Positions 32,635-43,100 of a DNA stretch of 64,000 nucleotides are shown one piece after another. Position 1 is the first letter of the stretch, and every line of letters starts with the position of its first letter. The position numbers were made by a program, and so were the translations under genes. The notes beneath the pieces are model-generated. The model ran no database searches. It was not told the DNA's origin and saw only the letters and a list, made by a program, of their open reading frames with translations. Source of the stretch: DASZBX01 sp035943635 (lineage in GTDB: Bacteria; Actinomycetota; Actinomycetes; Streptomycetales; Catenulisporaceae); NCBI GenBank assembly GCA_035943635.1, contig DASZBX010000064.1:62001-126000 (forward strand), given 5' to 3'.

Positions 32635-33639
32635 CTAGCCTGCGTTGACCTTCTGGGAAACGGAGGCATAGCCGCGGATCCTGGCTTCGTAGTGGGCGAA
32701 GGCGCTGTGGTGGTCGCCGTCGGCTTTGGCGATTTCGCCTGCCAGTACGTAGGCGCCGACCAGGGCCAGGCCCGTGCCGAAGCCGCCGAGGGCGTTGCCG
32801 TAGGCGGCGTCGCCGAGCAGGACTACCCGGCCCTTGCTGTAGTGGTCGAGAGTGGCGCGGCTGATGGGGTCCATGGAGAACTCCTCGGCGTGCGGGAGGT
32901 TGTCCATGAGCTCGGGCAGCCGCCAGCCGCCGCCTGCATACGCGGTCGCGACCTGCTGCTTCTGGAGGTCGACGTCGTCACGCGCGGGCGGGAGCGGGTC
33001 GGCGGCGAAGACGAAGAACGCAGGGGCCTTCGATCCGCCGAGGGCGGCCATGCGGCCGGGCTCGTTGTACATCACGTCGTCGCCGGTGTCGAGCTTGGCC
33101 AGGACGTAGTAGTAACCGAGATGCCTGACATAGTCGGACTCGGGGCCGAAGGCGAGGGAACGGGCGGTGGAGTGCATGCCGTCGGCGCCCACGACGATGT
33201 CGGAGGCCTGCGGTGCGGCGTGGGTGAAGGTGACGTCGACACCGGCGGCGGTCTCGGTCAGCGAGGCGATGGAGTTTCCGAAGAGGTATTCACAGGACTC
33301 TGCGGTGGGGTCGTAGCTGATGCGGGCCAGGTCGCCGCGGGGAACGTTGGTCTCGCCGCCGGCGAAGGCGCCGGGGATGGTGTCGATCTTGCGGCCCTTG
33401 GCGTTGACCAGGATGCCGTCCGCGTTCTCGACGTGGGCGTCCTTGACCGTGTCCAGGATGCCCATCCGGGCCAGGACGGTGTGGTGGACGGGCCCTTTGA
33501 AGTCGACGGCCTGGCCGCCCGCGCGGATTTCGGAGGCCTTTTCGACGATGGTGACGTCGTAGCCGTGGCGGCGGAGCCAGTAGGCCAGGGCGGGGCCGGC
33601 GATGCTGGCGCCGGAGATCAGGACGCGCTTGCCGTTCAT
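32635..33639 (-). CDS. FAD-dependent monooxygenase (334 aa, C-terminus lost by frameshift)
   Basis: Rossmann motif GASIAGPALAYWLRRHGYDV with ADP-binding acid (TIVEKAS), the middle motif IVVGADGMHSTAR and the FAD ribityl motif VVLLGDAAYGNALGGFGTGL identify a group A flavoprotein hydroxylase (PHBH/TetX-like). Substrate unknown. The ATG has AAGGAACC upstream. It lies 45 nt after the TetR gene, in the same direction, so it is probably co-transcribed and controlled by it. The last about 54 residues are out of frame (32474-32634), so activity is uncertain. Confidence 0.8.
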   Translation of the reverse strand: MNGKRVLISGASIAGPALAYWLRRHGYDVTIVEKASEIRAGGQAVDFKGPVHHTVLARMGILDTVKDAHVENADGILVNAKGRKIDTIPGAFAGGETNVPRGDLARISYDPTAESCEYLFGNSIASLTETAAGVDVTFTHAAPQASDIVVGADGMHSTARSLAFGPESDYVRHLGYYYVLAKLDTGDDVMYNEPGRMAALGGSKAPAFFVFAADPLPPARDDVDLQKQQVATAYAGGGWRLPELMDNLPHAEEFSMDPISRATLDHYSKGRVVLLGDAAYGNALGGFGTGLALVGAYVLAGEIAKADGDHHSAFAHYEARIRGYASVSQKVNAG

Positions 33640-33684
33640 GGGGTTCGGTTCCTTGTCGGGCGGTTGCCTGCTCGCGGCGTGATG

Positions 33685-34320
33685 TCAGTCGTCGGTGGCG
33701 AGGGCGGCGAAGACTCGATCGAGGTGGTCGAAGGCGTCCTGCACGGTCGCCTGCATGGTGGCGGCGGCCGTATCTTGTGCCGACCGGGCCAGCACGCAGG
33801 CGCCGATGTCGTCGATGATGACCTGGATGACGGCGACCAGCGCGGCGGCGTGGCTGTAGGCCACGACGGTGGGGATGTCCGGGTCGGTGGCGATGATGGC
33901 GTCGCAGATTGTTCGTGTCTGCCGTTCGCGCTCCTCCAGCGCGAAGCGGCGCAACACCGCGCTCTCCAGGCACTGGGCGGGGAACTCGCCGCGCGCTTCG
34001 TGCAGCTGTGTGGTGCGGTAACGCTCGATGTCTTCGCGTATCAGCGGTTCGAGCGCCCGGGCCGGGCTGATCCCTTGCTCGCGATCCCGCGTCACCCGGC
34101 CGTAGCGCTCGCGGATGGTCTCGGCCAGATCGAGCACCAGGTCCTGCTTGGCCGGGAAGTAGTTGTAGACGGTCTGTTCCGACACCTCTGCGGCTCGTGC
34201 GACCTCGGTCATGGTCACCGCGTCGTAGCCCTTCTCGGCGAACAGCAGGGCCGCCGCGTCGGCGAGGCGGCGGCGTGTCTGCAGCTTCTTGCGGTCACGG
34301 AGACCGCTTTCCCGGGGCAC
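33685..34320 (-). CDS. TetR-family regulator (211 aa)
   Basis: N-terminal helix-turn-helix LFAEKGYDAVTMTEVARAAE then VSEQTVYNYFPAKQDLVLDL is classic TetR; the helical ligand domain follows. GTG 34320 (MPRESGLRDRKKLQTRRRLA) is chosen; a palindrome and -10-like sequence lie just upstream, leaving a very short leader. It probably represses itself and the downstream monooxygenase gene. Confidence 0.9.
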   Translation of the reverse strand: MPRESGLRDRKKLQTRRRLADAAALLFAEKGYDAVTMTEVARAAEVSEQTVYNYFPAKQDLVLDLAETIRERYGRVTRDREQGISPARALEPLIREDIERYRTTQLHEARGEFPAQCLESAVLRRFALEERERQTRTICDAIIATDPDIPTVVAYSHAAALVAVIQVIIDDIGACVLARSAQDTAAATMQATVQDAFDHLDRVFAALATDD

Positions 34321-34327
34321 AAATTTA

Positions 34328-34352
34328 GAGTAGCACTATTTTAGGGTTACTC
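34328..34352. promoter_or_regulatory. Candidate TetR operator
   Basis: GAGTAGCAC...GGGTTACTC is an imperfect inverted repeat (7 of 9 positions) over an AT-rich centre containing TAAAAT on the minus strand. It lies at the TetR promoter and overlaps the end of the upstream beta-propeller gene (stop at 34347). Confidence 0.5.
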
Positions 34353-35417
34353 AAACTTTTTGGAGCCGACCTGGACGGGACGCAGGAAGAAGCCGGAGTT
34401 GGGCTCGCCGCCGAGCAGTTGGGCGATCCCGCCGCTCAGGGTGTACGTGGAGCCGTCGGGTCCGGCGCTGATACCGCTGGTGACCGGATCGGTGACGGTG
34501 TCCGTGACGGTGGCCGTGGCGCTGGTCCAGTCGTTGCTGGGGCATACCCGTTCCACCACCGCCGCGTTGCCCGACAGCAGGCCGCTGCTGACCGTCGCGA
34601 TCGAGCCGTCCGGCAGCGTCGTCTCCGCTGCGACGAGGGGGACCAGGTTGGTGTTGAGCCGCACAAGGGTGGCCCGGTCCGGGTGGTCGAGCGGCACGCG
34701 CACGAGGGTGCCGTCGGCCTTGGTGACGATGAGCAGGTGCCCTGGTACCAGGGATAACGCTGTGGCGCCCAGGTTGGTCAGGAGAGTGGAGACGTCGACC
34801 GTGCCTGCCAACAGGTCGCTGTCCAGGAAGACGGACGCGTGGCCCTGGCGATCGATCCTGAAGATCGTGTGGGTCAGGCCGTCGACGGCGTAGGCGGTAC
34901 CGTCCGGGGCGACCACCACGTCGGACACCAGATGCTGGGGTCCGACGTCGCCGGCCTTGGTCAGGTCTACGTACCACTGCCGGGCTCCGGTGCTCAGGTT
35001 GTAGCTGGCGACACCGGCCACCCCCAGTTTGACTCCGCTCGCGGACCCGTCGGCGAAGCCGTAGTCGACGTTGGTGACGAGCACCCGGTTGCGGGCGAGG
35101 TCCAAGGCGACGCCCTGGGTGGATATCAGCCTCGGGTCGTCGACCAGGGTGCGCACATTGCCGTTCTGGCCGACGACGGAGACGGTGGGGTCCTTGAGCG
35201 AGCCCACCACGAAGCTCTTCGTCGCGGCGTCGTAGGCGACGGAGTGCGGAAACACGTCCGGGCCCTTGGCGAAGATCGTTTCCGCGGTGGTCCGGGCTGG
35301 CCGCGTAACCGTCTGGGTCTGACCGGGGGCCGCCGCGTGGGCGACGGCCTCGGTCGATCCCGAGACGGCGATCAGCGCCGCGATGCCGCCGATTGCCAGG
35401 CGGGCTCGTGTCTTCAT
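34347..35417 (-). CDS. Secreted beta-propeller protein, SMP-30/NHL-like (356 aa)
   Basis: ATG 35417 (MKTRARLAIGGIAALIAVSG) opens a Sec signal peptide (basic start, hydrophobic core, cleavage near AHAAA). The mature part has repeated propeller-type strands (FPHSVAYDAATKSFVVGSLK, TQGVALDLARNRVLVTNVDY, SDVVVAPDGTAYAVDGLTHT). AAGGAG precedes the start. Probably an extracellular sugar-lactone-lactonase-fold or scaffold protein; no catalytic residues are certain. A consensus-like promoter is at 35592-35620. Confidence 0.75.
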   Translation of the reverse strand: MKTRARLAIGGIAALIAVSGSTEAVAHAAAPGQTQTVTRPARTTAETIFAKGPDVFPHSVAYDAATKSFVVGSLKDPTVSVVGQNGNVRTLVDDPRLISTQGVALDLARNRVLVTNVDYGFADGSASGVKLGVAGVASYNLSTGARQWYVDLTKAGDVGPQHLVSDVVVAPDGTAYAVDGLTHTIFRIDRQGHASVFLDSDLLAGTVDVSTLLTNLGATALSLVPGHLLIVTKADGTLVRVPLDHPDRATLVRLNTNLVPLVAAETTLPDGSIATVSSGLLSGNAAVVERVCPSNDWTSATATVTDTVTDPVTSGISAGPDGSTYTLSGGIAQLLGGEPNSGFFLRPVQVGSKKFE

Positions 35418-35591
35418 AGGAGACTCCTTGTGTGGTTTGGCCGGTGCAGCCCTCGTCATGGCGCACGAAGAGGGCGGGGCTCGTGGGATCAATCATGTGC
35501 CGACACAGAAGAAGTAGCCTGACCCTCTCAGTGTCAGCCGATCGTCCTTCGCTTTCGCGGGCGGCCGGGTCATGGCTTCGGCGGCGGTGTA

Positions 35592-35620
35592 TCGATACTC
35601 CCGAATGACAGCGTTGTCAA
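35592..35620 (-). promoter_or_regulatory. Consensus-like promoter with palindrome, upstream of the propeller gene
   Basis: On the minus strand TTGACA (35620-35615) and TATCGA (35597-35592) are separated by 17 nt. The -35 hexamer is part of TGACA-GCGT-TGTCA (35606-35619), a likely operator. It would give a leader of about 165 nt for the gene starting at 35417. No gene is seen in the rest of 35418-35863. Confidence 0.6.
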
Positions 35621-35863
35621 TACGAAAATCTCACCGCGTCCGCCCGACTTCGGGGGCGCCACCGTCACCCCGAGAGGTCCGACTTCTGGCGGACCTTCTT
35701 CGCTGCCAGGCTCCTGCCTGCACTGATACATCGATGTACCTGCGGAACGCGAATGTGCCTTCTTCCCTCGGCCCGCCCGGTCCCGGAGCATTGATCGACG
35801 GGCCGGAATCCACGCGGCCAGCGGGCCGGGGACAGGCACCCGACAGGTGGAAGGAAGAGTACT

Positions 35864-36430
35864 GTGACTGACTCGGAGCGCAGTGGGCCGGGCACCGGCT
35901 CGCGGATCGCGCTGCTGGCCTTCGCCCAGCTGATCATCTCGGTCGACTACAACATCGTCTACGTGGGACTGCCGAGCATCGGTCGCGGGCTCGGCTTCTC
36001 CGCGCAGTCGCTGCAGTGGGTGGTCAGCGGGTACGCCGTCGGGTTCGGCGGCTTCCTGCTGCTCGGCGGGCGCTCAGTCCTGGCCCGGGCTGGGGTTCGT
36101 GGCGGTCGGCCTGATCCTGTTCGGGCTCTTCCTGCTGCTGGAGAGCCGCACCGCCGACCCGCTCGTGCCGCTGCAGCTGCTGAAGGTGCGCACGCTGGTG
36201 GCTGCGATGGTCCTCATCTTCGTCTTCATGGGCATGCTCAACCCGCAGTACTACCTGGTGACCACCGACCTGCAGACCGTGCTCGGCTTCGACCCGCTGC
36301 GCGCCGGGCTGGCGTTCCTGCCGCTGAGCGCGGCGAGTGTGATCGGGTCCACCAGGATCCTGCCGTTCCTGCTGCGCCGGTTCGGGCCGGCCACCACGCT
36401 GAGCATCGGCCTGCTCGGCTCGGCGCAGGA
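35864..36430 (+). pseudogene. MFS (DHA2/EmrB-like) transporter with a large internal deletion
   Basis: The frame begins MTDSERSGPGTGSRIALLAF, AQLIISVDYNIVYVGLPSIG, FSAQSLQWVVSGYAVGFGGF, the normal first two membrane segments of a 14-TM drug exporter. At about 36085 it jumps, with a frameshift, to VAVGLILFGLFLLLESRTAD and DPLVPLQLLKVRTLVAAMVL, which belong in the middle of the family, and the similarity stops near LSIGLLG. Roughly four to six membrane segments and the C-terminus are missing. Non-functional. Confidence 0.75.
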
Positions 36431-36528
36431 ATCGGCGCCGGACCAGCAGTCCGGGCAGAGCCCGCAGCAACAGCTGGACCTGCATGAACAGCCGGAGCAG
36501 AGCCGGACCGAGAGCGAAGTCTCGGTGT

Positions 36529-36672
36529 GTAGCGCACCGGCCCGCGGGCCGCGGCGACGATCACCTGGACGCTCCACTTCCCGCCCACCCGGTCCAGCAC
36601 GTGGCGCAACTGGCACACTTCCACGTTCCCGGCGGCGGGGACCTGCGCCAGGTCGGCAGCCTCACCCGACAC
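36529..36672 (-). pseudogene. HxlR-family regulator, N-terminal fragment
   Basis: The piece VSGEAADLAQVPAAGNVEVC, QLRHVLDRVGGKWSVQVIVA, ARGPVRY matches the start of HxlR regulators (the Cys, VLDxxGxKW and helix pattern). After RY the expected wing is missing and the sequence runs into the end of the broken MFS gene. The pair MFS plus divergent HxlR suggests a once regulated exporter. The following 36673-37181 shows no gene. Confidence 0.6.
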
Positions 36673-37181
36673 TCGTGTACCTCCCAACCGGCAGTCCCGA
36701 TCACAGTCGCCTCCAGGCTGCGGCGGCGCCGCGCGGGCGGCCCGCCCCGTGCAGTGCGGGCCCGCAGTGTCCGCCTGATTCATCCAGTATATCCGGTTTA
36801 TCGAGCGAAAGAGAGTGGGCCCGATGAGTCTCGGAGCCCGGACGCGGGCCGACGTGTTCTCAGCCCTGCTTGATCGTTGACGAGGATTTTACGCAGCGAT
36901 CCGGGCGGCCCGGCGGCCCCCTTCGAACCGGCCGGCGCGGGCACCGGAGGTTTGCGGGAACCCTCCACCGTAGGCCCGTTTTTCCGGTGAGTTGCCAGTC
37001 CTATACGGGTCCAGATTCACCCGGTGAGCTCGACAGTCTTCTGAGAAACCTCGAAAGGCGAGGAGCTGTTGCAGGCCATTGTCCTGTGATCAATTCTCTG
37101 TTCTAATGGCCAGGCGCGTCCTCAGGCTTTCTTCAGGGTGAGACGCGTATCGGGAGTTCGTAGAGATCCACGGGGTTTGCC

Positions 37182-40100
37182 ATGAGCACACGCTTTTCTG
37201 CTTTCCCGCCTTCCCGTCATACAGCCCGTATCCGCCGTGCCGCCGCCACCGTCGCCGCGGGGGCACTCCTGCTGACCGGCACGGCCGGCCCGGCCGCGGC
37301 GGCAGGCGGGGCAGTACACGCAGGTGGCGCGCAATCGGCCGGTACGCCGACGCCGCGCTCCCTGCCGAACCGGGCCACCGCCGAACAACTGCCGGCGCAC
37401 GGCCCGAAGGTCATCACGCCGGCGAAACCCGAGGCCGGCCCGGTGCCGCCCGCGTTGCCGGACGCGGCCACCCGGCATCCCGGCACGCTCTACCTCCTGC
37501 AACCCGGCTGCGTCACGCTCGACGCGCACGGCAAGGTTCTGACACCTGCCGCCCTGGCCGGGCCGGCCGCGAACTCCGCGCCGGCGTCGAAACCGCAGCC
37601 GGGACTGCACGACGAGCCCGCCGTCACGGCCCGCACCCCCGAGCACGCCGGGGCCGGAACGGGTAAGAGCCCTGCGACCTCCGCGCCGGCCGCGTGCGTC
37701 GGCCCGAAGGCGACCGGGCCCGGCGCCCCGAAGTCCGCCGCCGCGCCGTCGGCGCCCGCCGGTCCGCTCGCGCTCGCGCCCGCCGCGAACACCGTGCCGG
37801 GCGCGCCGACCGCGGTCACGGGTGTCGCGCAGAACGGGGCGGTGAAGGTCAGCTGGACCGCTCCGTCCAGTAACGGCGGCAGCACGATCACCTCGTCCAA
37901 GGTGACCGCGAGTCCCGGCGGTGCGACGGCCACGGCGACCGGTACCGCGACGACCGCCACTGTCACGGGTCTGACGAACGGCACCGCGTACACGTTCAAG
38001 GTGACGTCGACGAACTCTGTCGGGACCGGCGCCGCTTCGTCCGCCTCGGCCGCGGTCACTCCGGCCACCGTGCCGGGCGCGCCGACCGCGGTCACGGGTG
38101 TCGCGCAGAACGCTGCGGTCAAGGTGAACTGGACCGCCCCGGCGAGCAACGGCGGCAAGGCGGTGACGTCGTACAAGGTGACGGCGAGCCCCGGTGGCGC
38201 GACGGCCACCGTCACCGCGCCGACTGTCACCGCGACCGTCACCGGTCTGACGAACGGCACCGCGTACACCTTCACGGTGACCGCGACCAACGCGATCGGT
38301 ACCAGCGCCGCCTCCTCGCCGTCATCGGGAGCGACGCCGGTCACCGTTCCCGGCGCCCCGTCCGGTGTGAGAGGCACGGCGGGCGACGGTTCGGCGGTGG
38401 TGAAGTGGACTGCTCCGTCGAGTAGCGGCGGTAGTGCGGTGACGTCGTACAAGGTGACGGCAAGTCCCGGTGGCGCGACGGCCACCGTCACCGCGCCGAC
38501 GGTCACCGCGACCATCACGGGTCTGACCAATGGAACTGCGTACACCTTCACGGTCACCGCGACCAACGCGATCGGCACCGGCGCCGCCTCGGCCGCGTCC
38601 AGCCCGACCACCCCGATCACCGTCCCGGGCGCCCCGACCGCGGTGACCGGCCGCCCGCGCGACTCCGCGGCGACGGTGTCCTGGACGGCACCGGCCAACA
38701 CCGGCGGCGGCGCCATCACCTCCTACACGGTGACGGCGAACCCCGGCGACTTCGAGGAGACCTTCGACGGACCGGCCACCACCGAGGAGATCTTCGACCT
38801 CGACAACGGCACCGCCTACACCTTCACCGTGACGGCGGCCAACACCGACGGCACCGGCCCGGCCTCGGCCGCCTCCGCCGCCGTCACCCCGCAGCCGGCC
38901 ACCGCGCCCGGCCCGGTCACCGGGCTGACCAGCACCGCCGGCAACGCCCAGGCGACGTTCAGCTGGACGCCCCCGGCCAACGACGGCGGCGCCGACCTGT
39001 CCTTCACGATCGTCGAGGTCTACCGGGTCTCCGACAACGGCTCCGCCGGATACGCGGACGTCTTGTCCCCGGCGACCTCGGCGGTCATCACCGGCCTGAC
39101 CGACGGCGTCGGCTACTACGCGGTCGTGTACGTGGAGAACGAGTCGTACTACTCCAGCACCTCGGTCACCGGCGCCGACTTCACCCCCGAGGCCGGACCG
39201 CAGCCGGCCCCGCCGGCCGGCGTCACCGCGACGCCGGGCAACGGCCAGGCCACCGTGACGTGGACCGCACCGGTCCAGAACGGCGGCTCGGCGATCACCG
39301 GCTACGTCATCACCGCGTATGACGAGAGCACCGACGCACAGGTCGGCTCCCCGGTCACGGTCAGTGCGCAGACCACGAGCACGGTCGTCACCGGACTGAC
39401 CAACGGAGACCAGAGCTACTTCGGCGTCTCCGCGAAGAACGCCAACGGCGCCGGCCCGGCACTGTTCAGCTCGGACGTCGTGTCGGCCGGCCCGCCCGGT
39501 GCGCCGACGGGGGTCAAGGCCGACCCGTCCAACGGCGAGCTGTTCGTCTCCTGGACCGCCCCCGCGAGCAACGGCGGCTCGACGGTGACCGCGTACACCG
39601 TCACCGTGTCCGGACCGAGCGGCCCGGTCGCGCAGCAGACCAGCTCGACCACCACGGCACTGGTCTCCGGCCTGGCCGACTACACCGACTACACCGCGAC
39701 CGTGACCGCGTCCAACGACGTCGTGGCCGGCGCCGTCTCGGTCCCCTCCACCGCCGTGGCGCCCAGCGCGCAGGACCTGTCGGCCGGGCCGAGCCTGACC
39801 CAGCTGCCGCCGGGGGTCAGCCCCTCGGACCTCGCCGAGCAGAACTCGTCGCCGGTCATGTCCGGCAACGGGCGCTACGTGTTCACCGAGGATGAGAACG
39901 AGCTTCTGTGGCGCTTCGACATGCAGACCGGGCAGAAGGTCGAGGTGTCCTTCGACCCGGGCGGGAGCCCGGTTGGGGTGTACGGCTGGACCGGCACCCA
40001 GGGAACGGTCCCGATCAGCGCCAGCTACGACGGCAACGTCGTCGCGTTCGTCGTCCAAGGCCCCGACTCGGCGGCCGGCGACGCACAGGACGTCTACGTG

Positions 40101-43100
40101 CGCAATGTCAGCGCGGGCACGACGGTTCTGGCCAGCCCGAACGCCGCCGGCACGCTGTCGGTCGGGGACACCAGGGACGTCGAGATCTCCTCGGACGGCA
40201 GCGCCGTCGTGTTCGAGATGACCGGCGGCACGGATATGGCCCAATCCTCGTCGTGCTCGGACACCAGCCTCTACCGCTTCAACGTGGCCAACAAGGAGCT
40301 GAGCTACGTCGACCCGACCCCCGCGATCCCGCAGAACCTGCTGAAAATCGGCTCGGTCCTGTGCGCGAGCCCGTCGATCTTCTACGGCTTCGCGATCTCC
40401 GGGAACGGCGACACGATCTCGGTCGGCGCGGACCTCACCGTCTACTGCGTGCCCTGCGACGACGGCAGCGAGGGAGAGCTCGAGCAGGACCAGCTCATCA
40501 TCATCAACGCGGGCGCCGGCGGCGCGAGCAGCGCCGTCTGGTACAGCGGGCTGTCCAGCCTCGTGGACTTCGACGGTGTTTACATGTTCGAAGGACCGAT
40601 GTTCCAGTTCCCCTTCATGGACACCGCGGGCGACGAGATCGACGCCACCATATCGAACGACCCGAACGGCCGGCCGGACAACTCGATCGTGCAGATCAAC
40701 ACGGCCGCCCCGCAATCGATACCGAACTACGACGACCCGTTGCCGCCGTACAGCTCGGTGGACGCCCTCAGCGGCAACGGCTCGATCGCCCTGGGCGACA
40801 TATTCTACAACGACGCGTCAGGCCACGCCGTCGACCAGGCCATCGCGCTGAACATCGCCACCGGCGACATCGCCGTGCTCTCGCAGATCGACGGGCAGGT
40901 GGGCCAGGGCGATTCGGAGCCTGACCGCGGCGGGATCGACTGGGCCGGAGACTCGGTGGCGTTGGAGACCAACGCCGACAACCTGCTCGGACTCGGGAAC
41001 TCGCCCTGGGAGATCACCTCCAACACGGTGCTGCTCGCGCTCTCCTCCCTGCCCGGCCTGACCCCCGGCCAGACCCAGGGCTGCGGCTGCCCGGACTCGC
41101 TCGGCGGGGCCGGACCGGTACAGGACCGACCGGGTGACCCGGTCAACACGGCGACCGGGGCGTTCACCGAGACCGCGAACGACGGCGGTGTGCCGACGGC
41201 CGGGGTGCCGTTCGACTTCGACCGCACCTACAACTCGAACGACACCACACCCGGCCCGCTGGGCGCCGGCTGGTCCGAGCCGTACCAGGCCTCCCTGTCG
41301 ATCGCCTCGAACGGCACGGTCACCATGACCGCGGAGGACAGCCGACAGGGCACCTTCACCCCCATGGTCGACGGCAGTTACAGCCCGGGTCCGGGAGTGA
41401 CCTCGACGCTCACGCACACCTCTTCCGGGTACACCGTCACCCTGCCGACCCAGCAGACGGACACCTTCGACACCACCGGCCGGCTCACCGCCACAGCCGA
41501 CCGCAGCGGCCAGGGGTTGGCCTTCCACTACACCGGCACTCAACTGACCAGCGTGACCGATGCGTCCGGGGGCGTCACGACACTGACCTACAACGCGACC
41601 TCCGGACTGCTGACCGGGGTGAAGCTGGCCGACGGGCGCAGTATCGGCTACGGCTACAACGCCGCCTCACTGCTCTCCTCGGTGACCGCGGTCGACGGCA
41701 CGACGACCTCCTACGGCTACGACTCCGGGGGCCGGCTGACCACGATCACGAACCCGAACGGCCAAGTGGTCACCAAGAACACCTATGACTCGACCACCGG
41801 ACGGGTCACGTCGCAGGTGACAGGCGACGGCGCCGACTCGGCGAGCATGTCGTGGAACGCTGCCACCCAGGTCGCCACGTACACCGCGGCGAACGGCGGC
41901 GTCACCACGGACTACTACGCGGGCAACGTGCTGTTGCAGTCCGCGGACCCGGACGGCGGCATCACGTCGTACACATACGACTCGCACCTGAACGTGACCG
42001 CCGTCACCGACCCGGACGGTGCCACGACCACGATGACCTATGACCAGGCCGGGCAGATGCTCACGCGCAGCGCCCCGGCGTCACTGGGCTACACCGAGTC
42101 GTGGACATACGACGGCAAGGGCAACGTGCTGACGTACACCAACGGTGACGGCGGTACCACCACCTACACCTACGACGCGGACAACAGGGTCGCGACCGAG
42201 AAGGACCCGGCCGGGGCCACCACCAAATACACGTACAACGCTGCCGGACAGCCTGCCACGGTGACCAACGGCGACAGCGGGAAGACCACCTACGCCTACA
42301 ACACCGCCGGCGACCTGCTGTCGACCACGGACCCGATGGGCTACGAAACGACCGCGACGTACGACACATCCGGCCGAATAGCCACCGAGACCACACCACT
42401 GGGCAACGTGACCGGGGCCAACGCGGCCGCGTACACGACCGCCTACACCTACTTCACCGACGGCGACCTGCGGACCAGCACGGACCCGCTCGGCAACGTG
42501 ACCACCTACGGCTACGACCCGGCCGGGAACCTCACCTCCGTCACCGATCCGACCGGAGCCAAGACCACCTACACCTACGACGCCTCGGGAGATGTGCTCA
42601 CCAGCACCGACCCTGCCGGAAGCAAGACCACGTACACCTACGACGCAACCGGCGATGAGAAGAGCGCTACCGACGCCCTGGGCGACAAGACCACGATGGT
42701 GTACGACCCGGCCGGCCAACTGGCAAGCTCGGTCAGCCCACTGGGCAACGTCTCCGGCGCCAACCCGGCCGCGTACACGATCACGTACACCTATGACGGC
42801 GACCGGCATCTGCTCTCCGAAACCGACGCCCTCGGCTACACCAGCGCCAGTACGTACGACGCGCTGGGCCGCCAGATGACGAGCACCGACCCGCTCGGCC
42901 GGGTCTCGAAGAACACCTACGACGCGGACGGCAACCTCACCTCCGCCGCCGACGCGGCCGGGGATACCAACTCCTTCGGCTACGACGCCGACGGCCGGCG
43001 CGTCTCCATCACCGACCCGCTCGGCGACAAGACGACCATCGCGTACGACCTCGACGGCAACGAACTCAGCTCCCAGACGCCGCTGCACGAGAAGACGTCG

